From NCBI GenBank assembly GCA_002449595.1, contig DJXE01000048.1, forward strand, positions 1 to 7,101: DNA of 7,101 nucleotides, in the 5' to 3' direction. Below the pieces are notes generated by a model, which searched no databases, had not been told where the DNA came from, and saw only the letters and a list, made by a program, of their open reading frames with translations. This document shows, piece after piece, positions 1 to 5,442 of this stretch. The DNA comes from Lachnospiraceae bacterium UBA7012 (GTDB taxonomy: Bacteria > Bacillota > Clostridia > Lachnospirales > Lachnospiraceae). Numbering within the stretch: position 1 is the first letter of the stretch; the number at the start of each line of letters is the position of its first letter. The position numbers were made by a program, and so were the translations under genes.

Positions 1-780
1 TACCGCTTCAGCAAGAGCGGCACGACGCTTTACAACCACCCGGTCCGCAACATCATGCTGGCGGCCCTGATCGACCTCAAGGGGAACCTCACCGAGGCGA
101 CGAAGTACATGTGCGGCCTCCTGAATATCAAAGGGACCGTGCTTCCTCTCACCGAGGAGAAGGTCGACCTGGTCGGCGAGCGCATCGACACTGCAGGTGG
201 CGAAGGTGAGGATGCGGGTGGAAAACACTTTTCCGAGGGCGAAGTGTTCTATGGCGAAGAAGAAGTCAGCGCCAACATCCGCTACATCAAGCGGCTCTCT
301 TACGATCACGACATCCACGTGAGCGACGAGATCAGGGAAAAGATCCTTGACGCCGATCTTATCATCTTCAGCCCGGGGAGTCTGTACACCAGCATTCTGC
401 CGCACCTGATCGCGAAGGACGTGACGAGCGCGCTCGAGGAGACGAAGGCGCCGCTGATGTACATCTCCAACCTGGTGACGCAGCCGGGCGAGACGGACGA
501 TTACAGCGTCGGCGACCACATCGGCGTACTGAACCGGTACCTTGTAAACCGGCAGATCGACGCGGTCGTCGCGAACAACGCCGAGATCGATGAGGCGATC
601 ATCGAGAAGTACCTGGCGACGGAGAACAAGAAGATCGTGCCGATCGACCGCGAGCGGCTGCAGAGCGCGGGGGTCGAGGTGATCGAGAGCAACGTCTTTA
701 CGATCGAGGAGGACAAGATCCGCCACGACGCGCTGCGCACGGCGTATCTGATCTTTTCGTATCTGATGGACAGGGATTAA
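1..780 (+). CDS. yvcK: YvcK/CofD-like family protein (gluconeogenesis factor), 5'-truncated by window
   Basis: The reading frame is open from base 1 and ends at TAA 778-780, giving 259 visible residues. The N-terminal part lies outside the window. Family hallmarks seen are an NHPVRNIMLAAL stretch near 37-69 (the N-H and 'GNLLLAAL'-like segment of the CofD/UPF0052 fold), FSPGSLYTSILPHL at about 367-408, and LVTQPGETDDYSVGDHI at about 472-522. These match the GPGSLYTS and TQPGET signatures of YvcK. In Bacillus, YvcK is a cytoplasmic protein that binds UDP-sugars and is needed for growth on gluconeogenic carbon sources and for normal cell shape. It is not a CofD enzyme of F420 synthesis. An extra Gly/Glu-rich loop at about 190-237 (TAGGEGEDAGG...) interrupts the segment before GEVFYGEEEV. 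The usual order in Firmicutes is rapZ-yvcK-whiA, but here an LCP gene follows instead of whiA. The family call is confident; the physiological role is inferred from homologues. Confidence 0.88.
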   Translation, partial: YRFSKSGTTLYNHPVRNIMLAALIDLKGNLTEATKYMCGLLNIKGTVLPLTEEKVDLVGERIDTAGGEGEDAGGKHFSEGEVFYGEEEVSANIRYIKRLSYDHDIHVSDEIREKILDADLIIFSPGSLYTSILPHLIAKDVTSALEETKAPLMYISNLVTQPGETDDYSVGDHIGVLNRYLVNRQIDAVVANNAEIDEAIIEKYLATENKKIVPIDRERLQSAGVEVIESNVFTIEEDKIRHDALRTAYLIFSYLMDRD

Positions 781-820
781 GAAACGGATGGACTGAGAAA
801 CGGTCATCTGAAATGTTACT

Positions 821-826
821 GAGGGA
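821..826 (+). promoter_or_regulatory. Ribosome binding site fixing the LCP start at 834
   Basis: GAGGGA lies 7 nt before ATG 834. An earlier in-frame ATG at 813 has no purine-rich site at a proper distance, and this Shine-Dalgarno-like sequence would lie inside its coding region. The start at 834 (protein beginning MADENNVYYD) is therefore preferred. Confidence 0.6.
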
Positions 827-833
827 AGCATTG

Positions 834-2021
834 ATGGCAGACGAGAATAACGTCTATTACGATAAATACGGGAAGCAGCACAATCGCAGAAGGAGTCAGT
901 CGTCTTACCGGCACAGGTCGCACAGGAGACGTAACTGGAAGAAGATCCTGATCATTGTCGCTGTGATCGTCGCTGTGTGCGCGATCGCAGGAGTCGCGGG
1001 CTGCGCAGCCCTCGATTCCTATGGCAAGGCATCTCTTTATGCGAGGTCCAAGGCCGGCACGCCGACGCTGGACACCGTAGAAACGGAAGAGCAGGCCAGC
1101 GCAGCAGCGGAAGTCGAGAACTGGGAATCCGGATGGATCCGCTATAAAGGTGACGTCTATGCGTACAACGAAGACGTTCTCCCGATCCTGTTCATGGGTA
1201 TCGATGAAACAAGCCCCGTGAAAGAAGCGGAAGATTCTGTGCATGGCGGGCAGGCGGATTCGCTTTTCCTGCTGATCATGAACCCTCACACGAAGGAGAT
1301 CTCACTCCTGGCAATCAACAGAAATACCATGTCGGAGATCGACGTGTATGAGCCGGACGGCACATATGTCGGCAAACAGGTCCGGCAGATCTGCCTCGCG
1401 CACGGCTTCGGCAACGGGCTGGCGCAGAGCTGCGAGCGGCAGGTGAGTGCGGTCTCGGATCTGCTCTATGACCTGCCGATCGGCGCTTACGTCTCGCTCA
1501 ACATGGGCGCGATCCCGACGATCAACGACGCGATCGGCGGCGTGACACTCACCGCGTTGCAGGATGTGCCGTATAACCAGTACGCGGACAAGACGTCCAA
1601 GAATAATCCGGTCATCGGCACGATCAAGGAAGGTGAGGAAGTGACGCTGGACGGGCCGAAGTCCTTTGCCTACACCAGATGGAGGGACACGAAGGTGGAC
1701 TTCTCCGCGGACATGCGTCTCAACCGGCAGAAGCAGTATCTTCGCGAGTTCATGAAGACCATGAAGCCTGTCCTGAAGTCAAATCCTTCGAAGGCGATCA
1801 GCCTCTACAACGCGGTTTCGCCGTACATGGTCACGAACATTGACATCACGGAGCTGTCCTACCTCGTCGGGCAGATCAGTGACTACAGACTGAATATTGA
1901 CGAAGTCTACAGCCTCGCGGGCGAGTCCGTCACGACGGAGCGGTACGAGGAGTTCCATGTCGACGAGGAAGCGCTGTATGACCTGATGATCAAGCTGTTC
2001 TATGAGAAGGTAGAGCGGTGA
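834..2021 (+). CDS. LytR-CpsA-Psr (LCP) family cell-wall glycopolymer ligase
   Basis: The protein is 395 aa from ATG 834. It has a short, very basic cytoplasmic tail (Arg/His-rich, residues about 15-37), one membrane helix (about 38-60), an Ala/Glu-rich stalk, and then an extracellular LCP domain from about 110 to 330. LCP proteins transfer undecaprenyl-pyrophosphate-linked glycopolymers (wall teichoic acid, capsule or similar) onto peptidoglycan. Visible LCP signatures are LFMGID (D124), an ADS motif (D142, where the family has RSDT), LAINRNT (R163, where the family has SIPRDT), the INDAIGGV segment, TLDGPKSFAYTRWRD (R282, R284) and the D293..R295..RQ298-299 motif that contacts the pyrophosphate. 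The first Arg of RSDT and the Asp of PRDT are substituted (Gln-Ala and Asn), a variant seen by eye only. It lies 53 nt after the yvcK-family gene and could be cotranscribed with it. The substrate polymer cannot be told from sequence. Confidence 0.9.
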   Translation: MADENNVYYDKYGKQHNRRRSQSSYRHRSHRRRNWKKILIIVAVIVAVCAIAGVAGCAALDSYGKASLYARSKAGTPTLDTVETEEQASAAAEVENWESGWIRYKGDVYAYNEDVLPILFMGIDETSPVKEAEDSVHGGQADSLFLLIMNPHTKEISLLAINRNTMSEIDVYEPDGTYVGKQVRQICLAHGFGNGLAQSCERQVSAVSDLLYDLPIGAYVSLNMGAIPTINDAIGGVTLTALQDVPYNQYADKTSKNNPVIGTIKEGEEVTLDGPKSFAYTRWRDTKVDFSADMRLNRQKQYLREFMKTMKPVLKSNPSKAISLYNAVSPYMVTNIDITELSYLVGQISDYRLNIDEVYSLAGESVTTERYEEFHVDEEALYDLMIKLFYEKVER

Positions 2022-2040
2022 GGCGTGGGAAAAGCCTTTT
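2021..2040 (+). terminator. Weak possible terminator after the LCP gene
   Basis: AGGC (2021-2024) can pair with GCCT (2034-2037), and a short T-run (2037-2040) overlaps the right arm. The stem is only 4 bp with a 9-nt loop, so this is a poor intrinsic terminator and is listed mainly because the spacer beyond it appears to hold a promoter. Confidence 0.15.
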
Positions 2041-2121
2041 CTAATAATCGTGATAGATTGAACGGGCTATTGTAGTAAAACTGGCGGCAGTATATTGGAT
2101 ACGAACAGAAGAGATACATTC

Positions 2122-2130
2122 TGATAGTAT
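2122..2130 (+). promoter_or_regulatory. Possible extended -10 promoter for the DUF1292 gene
   Basis: TG-A-TAGTAT fits an extended -10 element (TGn plus 4-5 of 6 matches to TATAAT). It lies in an AT-rich stretch and would start transcription near 2137, leaving a leader of about 40 nt to ATG 2176. No good -35 box is visible 16-18 nt upstream, which an extended -10 can tolerate. The rest of the 2022-2160 spacer shows no gene. Confidence 0.35.
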
Positions 2131-2162
2131 AAAAGCAGAAACAGTCAGTTTGACTACACAAT

Positions 2163-2168
2163 GGAGGA
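2163..2168 (+). promoter_or_regulatory. Ribosome binding site deciding the DUF1292 start
   Basis: GGAGGA lies 7 nt before ATG 2176. It overlaps an in-frame ATG at 2161 (ATGGAGGAA), which would place the Shine-Dalgarno sequence inside the gene. Start 2176 is therefore the better choice. Confidence 0.75.
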
Positions 2169-2175
2169 ACAGACC

Positions 2176-2490
2176 ATGGCAGATGAAAAAAACCTTGCAG
2201 AAGACGAAGAATACGTTGAGATCATTACACTGACCGACGAGGACGGCAAAGACTACGAGCTTGCGCTGATGGACAACTTCACTATGGAAGGCCGCAATTT
2301 CTCCGCTTTCATGCCGGCCGATCCGGAAGAAGAGGAAGATGAGGACGGCGATCTGGTGACGATCATCCTTGAGCGCACTGTCAGCGAGGACGGCGAAGAA
2401 GAGTACAGCGACATCGAAGATGATGATGAGCTGCAGACGGTCTTTGACTTCTATGTGACGGAAGTCCTGGAGAAGCAGTTCGAGGAGTAA
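2176..2490 (+). CDS. DUF1292 family (UPF0473/YrzB-like) small acidic protein
   Basis: The protein is 104 aa from ATG 2176, cytoplasmic, with no signal peptide or membrane helix. It is strongly acidic, with Asp/Glu runs in the middle (PEEEEDEDGD) and near the C-terminus. The pattern matches DUF1292: a strand reading EYVEIITLTDEDGKDYELALMD, a second segment 'GRNFSAFMPAD' corresponding to the family's 'YavLlP', an acidic insert, VTIILERTVSEDGEEEYSDI, and a final helix DDDELQTVFDFYVTEVLEK. The molecular function of the family is unknown. In many Firmicutes a member sits beside ruvX and a Fur-family gene, but here it appears as a lone gene between LCP and a hydrolase, so it may be a paralogue of that conserved copy (inference). 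It probably has its own promoter in the AT-rich spacer upstream. Confidence 0.85.
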   Translation: MADEKNLAEDEEYVEIITLTDEDGKDYELALMDNFTMEGRNFSAFMPADPEEEEDEDGDLVTIILERTVSEDGEEEYSDIEDDDELQTVFDFYVTEVLEKQFEE

Positions 2491-2524
2491 ACTGCGCCTG
2501 TCGCTGTGAATCGGAGGAAGAGTG

Positions 2525-2559
2525 CCGGCTGTGGCGCAAATGCTTTGCGAGACAGCCGG
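2525..2559 (+). promoter_or_regulatory. Interrupted stem-loop in the leader between DUF1292 and the hydrolase
   Basis: CCGGCTGT (2525-2532) pairs perfectly with ACAGCCGG (2552-2559). After a 2x2 internal loop (GG against AG), CGCAAA (2535-2540) pairs with TTTGCG (2544-2549), closing on a TGC loop. This gives 14 base pairs in 35 nt. No T-run follows, so it is not a standard intrinsic terminator. It could stabilise the upstream mRNA end, act as an attenuator, or bind a protein. It lies wholly upstream of the preferred hydrolase start. Confidence 0.6.
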
Positions 2560-2561
2560 TA

Positions 2562-2575
2562 AGCATAATTATGCT
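2562..2575. promoter_or_regulatory. 14-bp perfect palindrome AGCATAATTATGCT
   Basis: The sequence equals its own reverse complement across all 14 bases and sits 2 nt after the preceding stem-loop, 5 nt before the GGAGGAG ribosome binding site. In DNA it could be the operator of a dimeric repressor. As RNA it would need an unlikely tight loop. The function is unknown. Confidence 0.4.
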
Positions 2576-2579
2576 GATT

Positions 2580-2586
2580 GGAGGAG
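2580..2586 (+). promoter_or_regulatory. Ribosome binding site favouring hydrolase start at 2591
   Basis: GGAGGAG lies with its GGAGG core 6 nt before ATG 2591, a near-ideal placement. A competing GTG at 2522 has GGAGG (2513-2517) only 4 nt upstream, and the frame between would run through a hairpin and a palindrome. Starting at 2591 gives an N-terminus (MLREELARRG) typical of this hydrolase group. Confidence 0.65.
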
Positions 2587-2590
2587 CGAG

Positions 2591-3664
2591 ATGCTGAGAG
2601 AAGAACTGGCGCGCCGCGGCGTTCCGATGCCGCAGGCGAAGACTGCAGCGGAGTGGGAGGCGATGCGCGGGGACGTGCTCACCCTCATGCAGAAGGAAGT
2701 GTACGGCATCCGGCCTCCGAAGCCGGACCGCGTGACCTACACCGACGTCACGACCTGGGAGGAAGAGGAAGTCTTCATGTCCGGGATCCACGACAAGTAC
2801 CGCATTCAGGTCGAAGTCGAACTCTCCGGAAGAAAAGCTTCATTCGCCTTCCACATGGGTATTCCCCGCACGATGGAGCCGTGTCCGGCGTTCGTTTCGC
2901 TGAGCTTTTATCCCGACATCGTCAATCCGTATCAGCCGGCGGAGGAGATCCTCGACCGCGGCTTTGCGGTCGCCTCGATCTGCTACGGCGAGGTGACGAA
3001 GGATGACGGCAATTTCGCGGACAACTTCGCGGACCTCATCTACGGAGGACGCGAGAGAGGACCGGAAGACCCCGGCAAGATCATGATCTGGGCCTGGACG
3101 GCGAGCCTCGTCATGGATTACCTGATGACGCGCGAGGAGATCGACCACGATCACATCGCTGTCATCGGCCACTCGAGACTCGGGAAGACCGCTCTCGTGA
3201 CCGGCGCGTTTGACGAGAGATTCGCTTATGTGATCTCGAACGACTCCGGCTGCGGCGGCGCCGCGGTCTCCAGAGGCAAAGGCGGCGAGACGATCGAAAA
3301 GATCATCGCCCGCTTCCCTTTCTGGTTCTGCCTGAATTATCAGAAATACGTCGGCAGAGAGGACGAGATGCCGTTCGACCAGAACTGGCTGCTCTCCCTG
3401 ATCGCGCCCCGCAAGCTGCTGGTCGCGAGCGCGAGCGAGGACCTCTGGGCGGACCCGAACTCCGAGTACCTCGGCGCTTTTGCCGCCGGTGAGATCTCGA
3501 AGCTTTACGGGCGCGGCTTCGCCGGCCCGGACCGCTTCCCGGAGCCCGGCGACCGGTTCTACTACGGTGACGTGACCTATCACCAGAGGGCGGGGAAACA
3601 TTATCTTTCGCGCAATGACTGGAACCTGTATATGGATTATATTCTGAGGGATATGGGGCGCTGA
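2591..3664 (+). CDS. Alpha/beta hydrolase resembling CE15 glucuronoyl esterases
   Basis: The protein is 357 aa from ATG 2591 (380 aa if GTG 2522 is used). An N-terminal 'W..MR..VL.LMQKEVYG..P' segment precedes an alpha/beta hydrolase core. The nucleophile elbow is GHSRLGK (Ser195), close to the GCSRxGK of carbohydrate esterase family 15. It is followed by SNDSGCGGAA, where CE15 enzymes typically carry a catalytic Glu in ESGxGG; here the position is Asp218. FPFWFCLNY, PFDQNWLLSLIAPRKLL and ASASEDLWADP are also strongly CE15-like. The likely catalytic His is H337 in AGKHYLSRNDW. Known CE15 members cleave esters between glucuronic acid on xylan and lignin alcohols. No signal peptide is seen, so this one would act inside the cell on imported oligosaccharides or another ester. 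The substrate is an inference only; the source annotation could equally read 'acetylxylan esterase-like' or simply 'alpha/beta hydrolase'. Confidence 0.8.
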   Translation: MLREELARRGVPMPQAKTAAEWEAMRGDVLTLMQKEVYGIRPPKPDRVTYTDVTTWEEEEVFMSGIHDKYRIQVEVELSGRKASFAFHMGIPRTMEPCPAFVSLSFYPDIVNPYQPAEEILDRGFAVASICYGEVTKDDGNFADNFADLIYGGRERGPEDPGKIMIWAWTASLVMDYLMTREEIDHDHIAVIGHSRLGKTALVTGAFDERFAYVISNDSGCGGAAVSRGKGGETIEKIIARFPFWFCLNYQKYVGREDEMPFDQNWLLSLIAPRKLLVASASEDLWADPNSEYLGAFAAGEISKLYGRGFAGPDRFPEPGDRFYYGDVTYHQRAGKHYLSRNDWNLYMDYILRDMGR

Positions 3665-3721
3665 GCATTGGCAAGGCTGTGGAGCGGTGTCGGTAGTGAT
3701 GGAATTCACAGCAGATGAAGC

Positions 3722-3796
3722 AGTTTTATACGGGATGACAGCATACGAAACGACAGCATACGAAACGACAGCATACGAAACGGCACGATACGATCA
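3722..3796 (+). repeat. Five-unit direct repeat, 15-bp period, upstream of the metal-sensing repressor
   Basis: Three perfect copies of GACAGCATACGAAAC occupy 3737-3751, 3752-3766 and 3767-3781. Degenerate units flank them at 3722-3736 and 3782-3796. The core ATACG recurs at exactly 15-base steps (3728, 3743, 3758, 3773, 3788). The last unit ends at the base before ATG 3797. The frame is open through the array (DSIRN per unit), but there is no ATG, GTG or TTG between the stop at 3716-3718 and ATG 3797, so it is probably non-coding. The array may be a set of operator sites or a slippage-prone spacer in the regulator's control region. The remaining spacer (3665-3721) has only a loose inverted repeat (GCTGTG 3676-3681 with CACAGC 3707-3712). 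Confidence 0.9.
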
Positions 3797-4282
3797 ATGA
3801 AAAGCACTTCAAAAAGTAAAAAACAAATAGAAGGAACGGAAGCTGTGGTGAACGAAATGCCTGCTGCGAGCGGCGTGCATCAGCACGTCGACGAGAACGG
3901 GAACGTGTATTACCATGAGCATTCACATGGTGATGCTGACGGACATGGGCATTCACATGGCCATTCACACACACATGGTGACGAAGAAGGCGGCCACAAT
4001 CACTCGCACACGCACGATCCGGAGACGATTCGGAAGATCATCAATCGCCTGTCGAGATCAATTGGGCATCTGGAGCGCGTGCGTGAATGGGTCAGAGAAG
4101 GCAGAGACTGCGCAGATGTGCTGATCCAGCTGTCGGCGGTGAACTCAGAGATCTCCAGCACAGCGCGGCTTCTTCTCAAGGAACACATGGAGCACTGCAT
4201 TGTGGAAGCGGTTGAGCAGAATGACCAGGAAGCGCTGGACAAGCTCAACAAAGCGGTGGATATCTTCATGAAGAAACAGTGA
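3797..4282 (+). CDS. CsoR/FrmR-family (DUF156) metal-sensing repressor with His-rich N-terminal extension
   Basis: The protein is 161 aa from ATG 3797. Residues about 75-160 form the all-helical DUF156 domain (ETIRKIINRLSRSIGHLERV, GRDCADVLIQLSAV, LLLKEHMEHCIVEAVE). CsoR-type proteins are cytoplasmic tetrameric repressors released from DNA by Cu(I), Ni, Co or, in relatives, formaldehyde or persulfide. The C-H-C metal triad is present: Cys105, His130 and Cys134, with the same 25- and 4-residue spacing as Cys36/His61/Cys65 of mycobacterial CsoR. Before it lies an extension with 15 His between residues 28 and 73 (for example GHGHSHGHSHTH), a metal-binding leader like those of ZIP transporters and metallochaperones. 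No Shine-Dalgarno precedes ATG 3797. GTG 3845 or 3848 is an alternative start, with AAGGA and GGAAG upstream, giving a protein of about 144 aa that keeps all the His residues. The metal is not certain. A 15-bp repeat array abuts the gene, and the dihydrouridine synthase gene starts 4 nt after its stop. Confidence 0.88.
   Translation: MKSTSKSKKQIEGTEAVVNEMPAASGVHQHVDENGNVYYHEHSHGDADGHGHSHGHSHTHGDEEGGHNHSHTHDPETIRKIINRLSRSIGHLERVREWVREGRDCADVLIQLSAVNSEISSTARLLLKEHMEHCIVEAVEQNDQEALDKLNKAVDIFMKKQ
3831..3842 (+). promoter_or_regulatory. Candidate ribosome binding site for an alternative GTG start of the repressor
   Basis: AAGGAACGGAAG holds AAGGA (9 nt before GTG 3845) and GGAAG (5 nt before GTG 3848). 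ATG 3797 has no purine-rich sequence upstream, only repeat DNA. This makes an internal start (MVNEMPAASG) a real alternative. Confidence 0.35.
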
Positions 4283-4286
4283 AGCG

Positions 4287-5357
4287 ATGAAATATTACTT
4301 TGCACCCATGGAGGGCGTGACAGACCACATATACAGAAACATCCATCACAAGCACTTTCCCGGAATCGACAAATACTACACGCCGTTCATTTCCGTTTAT
4401 CCGTCCTTCACACTGAAGAACAGAGAAAAGCGCGGCGTCATGAAGGAGAATAACCGGGATATTCCGCTTGTGCCGCAGTTCCTCGTCAATGAGCCGCAGA
4501 AGTTCCTGTACGGCGTCAGGCTCATGCAGGACTATGGCTGGGACGAGGTCAACCTGAACCTCGGATGTCCGTCCGGCACCGTCGTCTCGAAAGGGCGCGG
4601 CGCCGGTTTTCTTGCTGCTCCGGAAAAGCTCGAAGCCTTCTTCGAGGCTTTCTTTGAAGAACTCGAAGCGGCGCAGCAGGAACAGCCTGGCATGAAGATC
4701 AGCGTCAAGACCCGCCTCGGAATGGAGAGCGTTGACGAGTTCGACCGCCTGCTGGAGATCTACAACAGATTCCCGATCCACGAGCTGACGATCCATCCGC
4801 GCCTTAGAACAGATTATTACAAGGGGCCGATCCACATGGACGTCTTTCGGAAGGCGCTCGCCGAGAGTCGGAATCCCGTCTGCTACAACGGCGACATTTG
4901 CACGCCGGCGGATATGGAGAAGTTGAACGCGAAGCTCATGATGGATGGAGATGCCGGTGTGCCAGGTGTAGTGGCTGTAGCTGGTGATTCTGGTTTGGCT
5001 GAGATGACCAGTATCGGTGAAAAACTCATTGAGCATGAGAGTGCTGCTCCGTACGCGGTCATGATCGGAAGAGGGCTGGTGACCAATCCGGCGCTGGTCA
5101 GGGAACTGCAGGGCGGAGAAAAATTGAATCGCTCGGAACTCAAGGCGTTCTCAGATGAACTGTACGATGCCTATCGCGAGGAATTCGAGGAGAAGGGGCT
5201 GATCTTCCGCATGAAAGAACTCTGGGGATATATGGGAGCATCGTTCGACAACTGCGACAGATACCTCAAAGGAATCCGCAAGGCCCAGACGCTGGCGGAC
5301 CTACGAGCCGCGATCACAAACCTGTTTGGAGCATGCGAGCTGCGGGAAGATAGGTAA
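4287..5357 (+). CDS. dus: tRNA-dihydrouridine synthase (Dus family)
   Basis: The protein is 356 aa from ATG 4287. Dus enzymes are FMN-dependent and reduce uridines in the tRNA D-arm to dihydrouridine using NADPH. The N-terminus KYYFAPMEGVTD is the canonical FMN-site strand, which fixes the start. VNLNLGCPSGTVVSKGRGAGFL holds the catalytic cysteine (Cys94). KTRLG (K141), ELTIHPR (H170), YNGDI (201-203) and MIGRG (259-263) complete the TIM-barrel flavin and phosphate-binding set. The C-terminal helical domain runs from about 275 to 350. Which Dus subtype it is cannot be settled by eye, although the NLNLGCP and LKGIR pattern is shared with DusB/DusC-like members. Between YNGDI and MIGRG there is an extra, Gly/Val-rich segment of about 35 residues (219-254). 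The gene begins 4 nt after the repressor stop without a clear ribosome binding site, suggesting translational coupling. Confidence 0.92.
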   Translation: MKYYFAPMEGVTDHIYRNIHHKHFPGIDKYYTPFISVYPSFTLKNREKRGVMKENNRDIPLVPQFLVNEPQKFLYGVRLMQDYGWDEVNLNLGCPSGTVVSKGRGAGFLAAPEKLEAFFEAFFEELEAAQQEQPGMKISVKTRLGMESVDEFDRLLEIYNRFPIHELTIHPRLRTDYYKGPIHMDVFRKALAESRNPVCYNGDICTPADMEKLNAKLMMDGDAGVPGVVAVAGDSGLAEMTSIGEKLIEHESAAPYAVMIGRGLVTNPALVRELQGGEKLNRSELKAFSDELYDAYREEFEEKGLIFRMKELWGYMGASFDNCDRYLKGIRKAQTLADLRAAITNLFGACELREDR

Positions 5358-5388
5358 AAAGAGCGGCAGCACGGAACAGCATGAAATG

Positions 5389-5398
5389 ACAATATTGT
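5389..5398. promoter_or_regulatory. Palindrome ACAATATTGT in the control region of the MntP gene
   Basis: A 10-bp perfect palindrome sits in the 85-nt AT-rich spacer before the exporter. A TAATAT (5404-5409) just downstream resembles a -10 box, but no well-spaced -35 is seen. It could be an operator for a metal regulator. It is too short to be sure. Confidence 0.25.
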
Positions 5399-5442
5399 AC
5401 CATTAATATCTACATCATCGGGGAAATACAAGAGAGAATAAA

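Noticed and set aside
781..803. Two copies of GAAACGG 16 nt apart before the LCP gene
   Set aside because: The 7-base words are not part of a longer match and are easily expected by chance.
2522..2590. N-terminal extension of the hydrolase from GTG 2522
   Set aside because: It has a ribosome binding site but at short spacing, and the stretch is occupied by a hairpin and a palindrome. ATG 2591 has a better site and fits the family N-terminus. Not fully excluded.
2840..3709. Long minus-strand open frame (289 codons) opposite the hydrolase
   Set aside because: It is a GC-skew shadow of the well-supported + strand hydrolase. Its translation is Arg/Ala/Val-rich with no recognisable domain.
3676..3712. 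Inverted repeat GCTGTG/CACAGC as a terminator after the hydrolase
   Set aside because: The stem is 6-8 bp with a loop of over 20 nt, and TTTT comes 11 nt later. This is not a convincing intrinsic terminator.
3737..3781. Resemblance of GCATACGAA to part of a loxP-like recombination site
   Set aside because: There are no inverted arms around an asymmetric core and no recombinase gene nearby. It is a short chance similarity.
3722..3796. CRISPR-like array
   Set aside because: The units are 15 bp and directly abutting, with no spacers, and no cas gene is in the window.
3726..3974. Minus-strand frame encoding CRFVC repeats over the 15-bp array
   Set aside because: The repeated peptide is simply the 15-bp repeat read on the other strand. 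It also overlaps the His-rich coding region.
4266..5036. Minus-strand open frame (256 codons) opposite dus
   Set aside because: The + strand carries a complete Dus with its catalytic motifs. The opposite frame has no coherent domain.
5358..5442. yybP-ykoY manganese riboswitch before mntP
   Set aside because: The 85-nt spacer is short and I could not find the conserved paired junction and loop sequences of that riboswitch.
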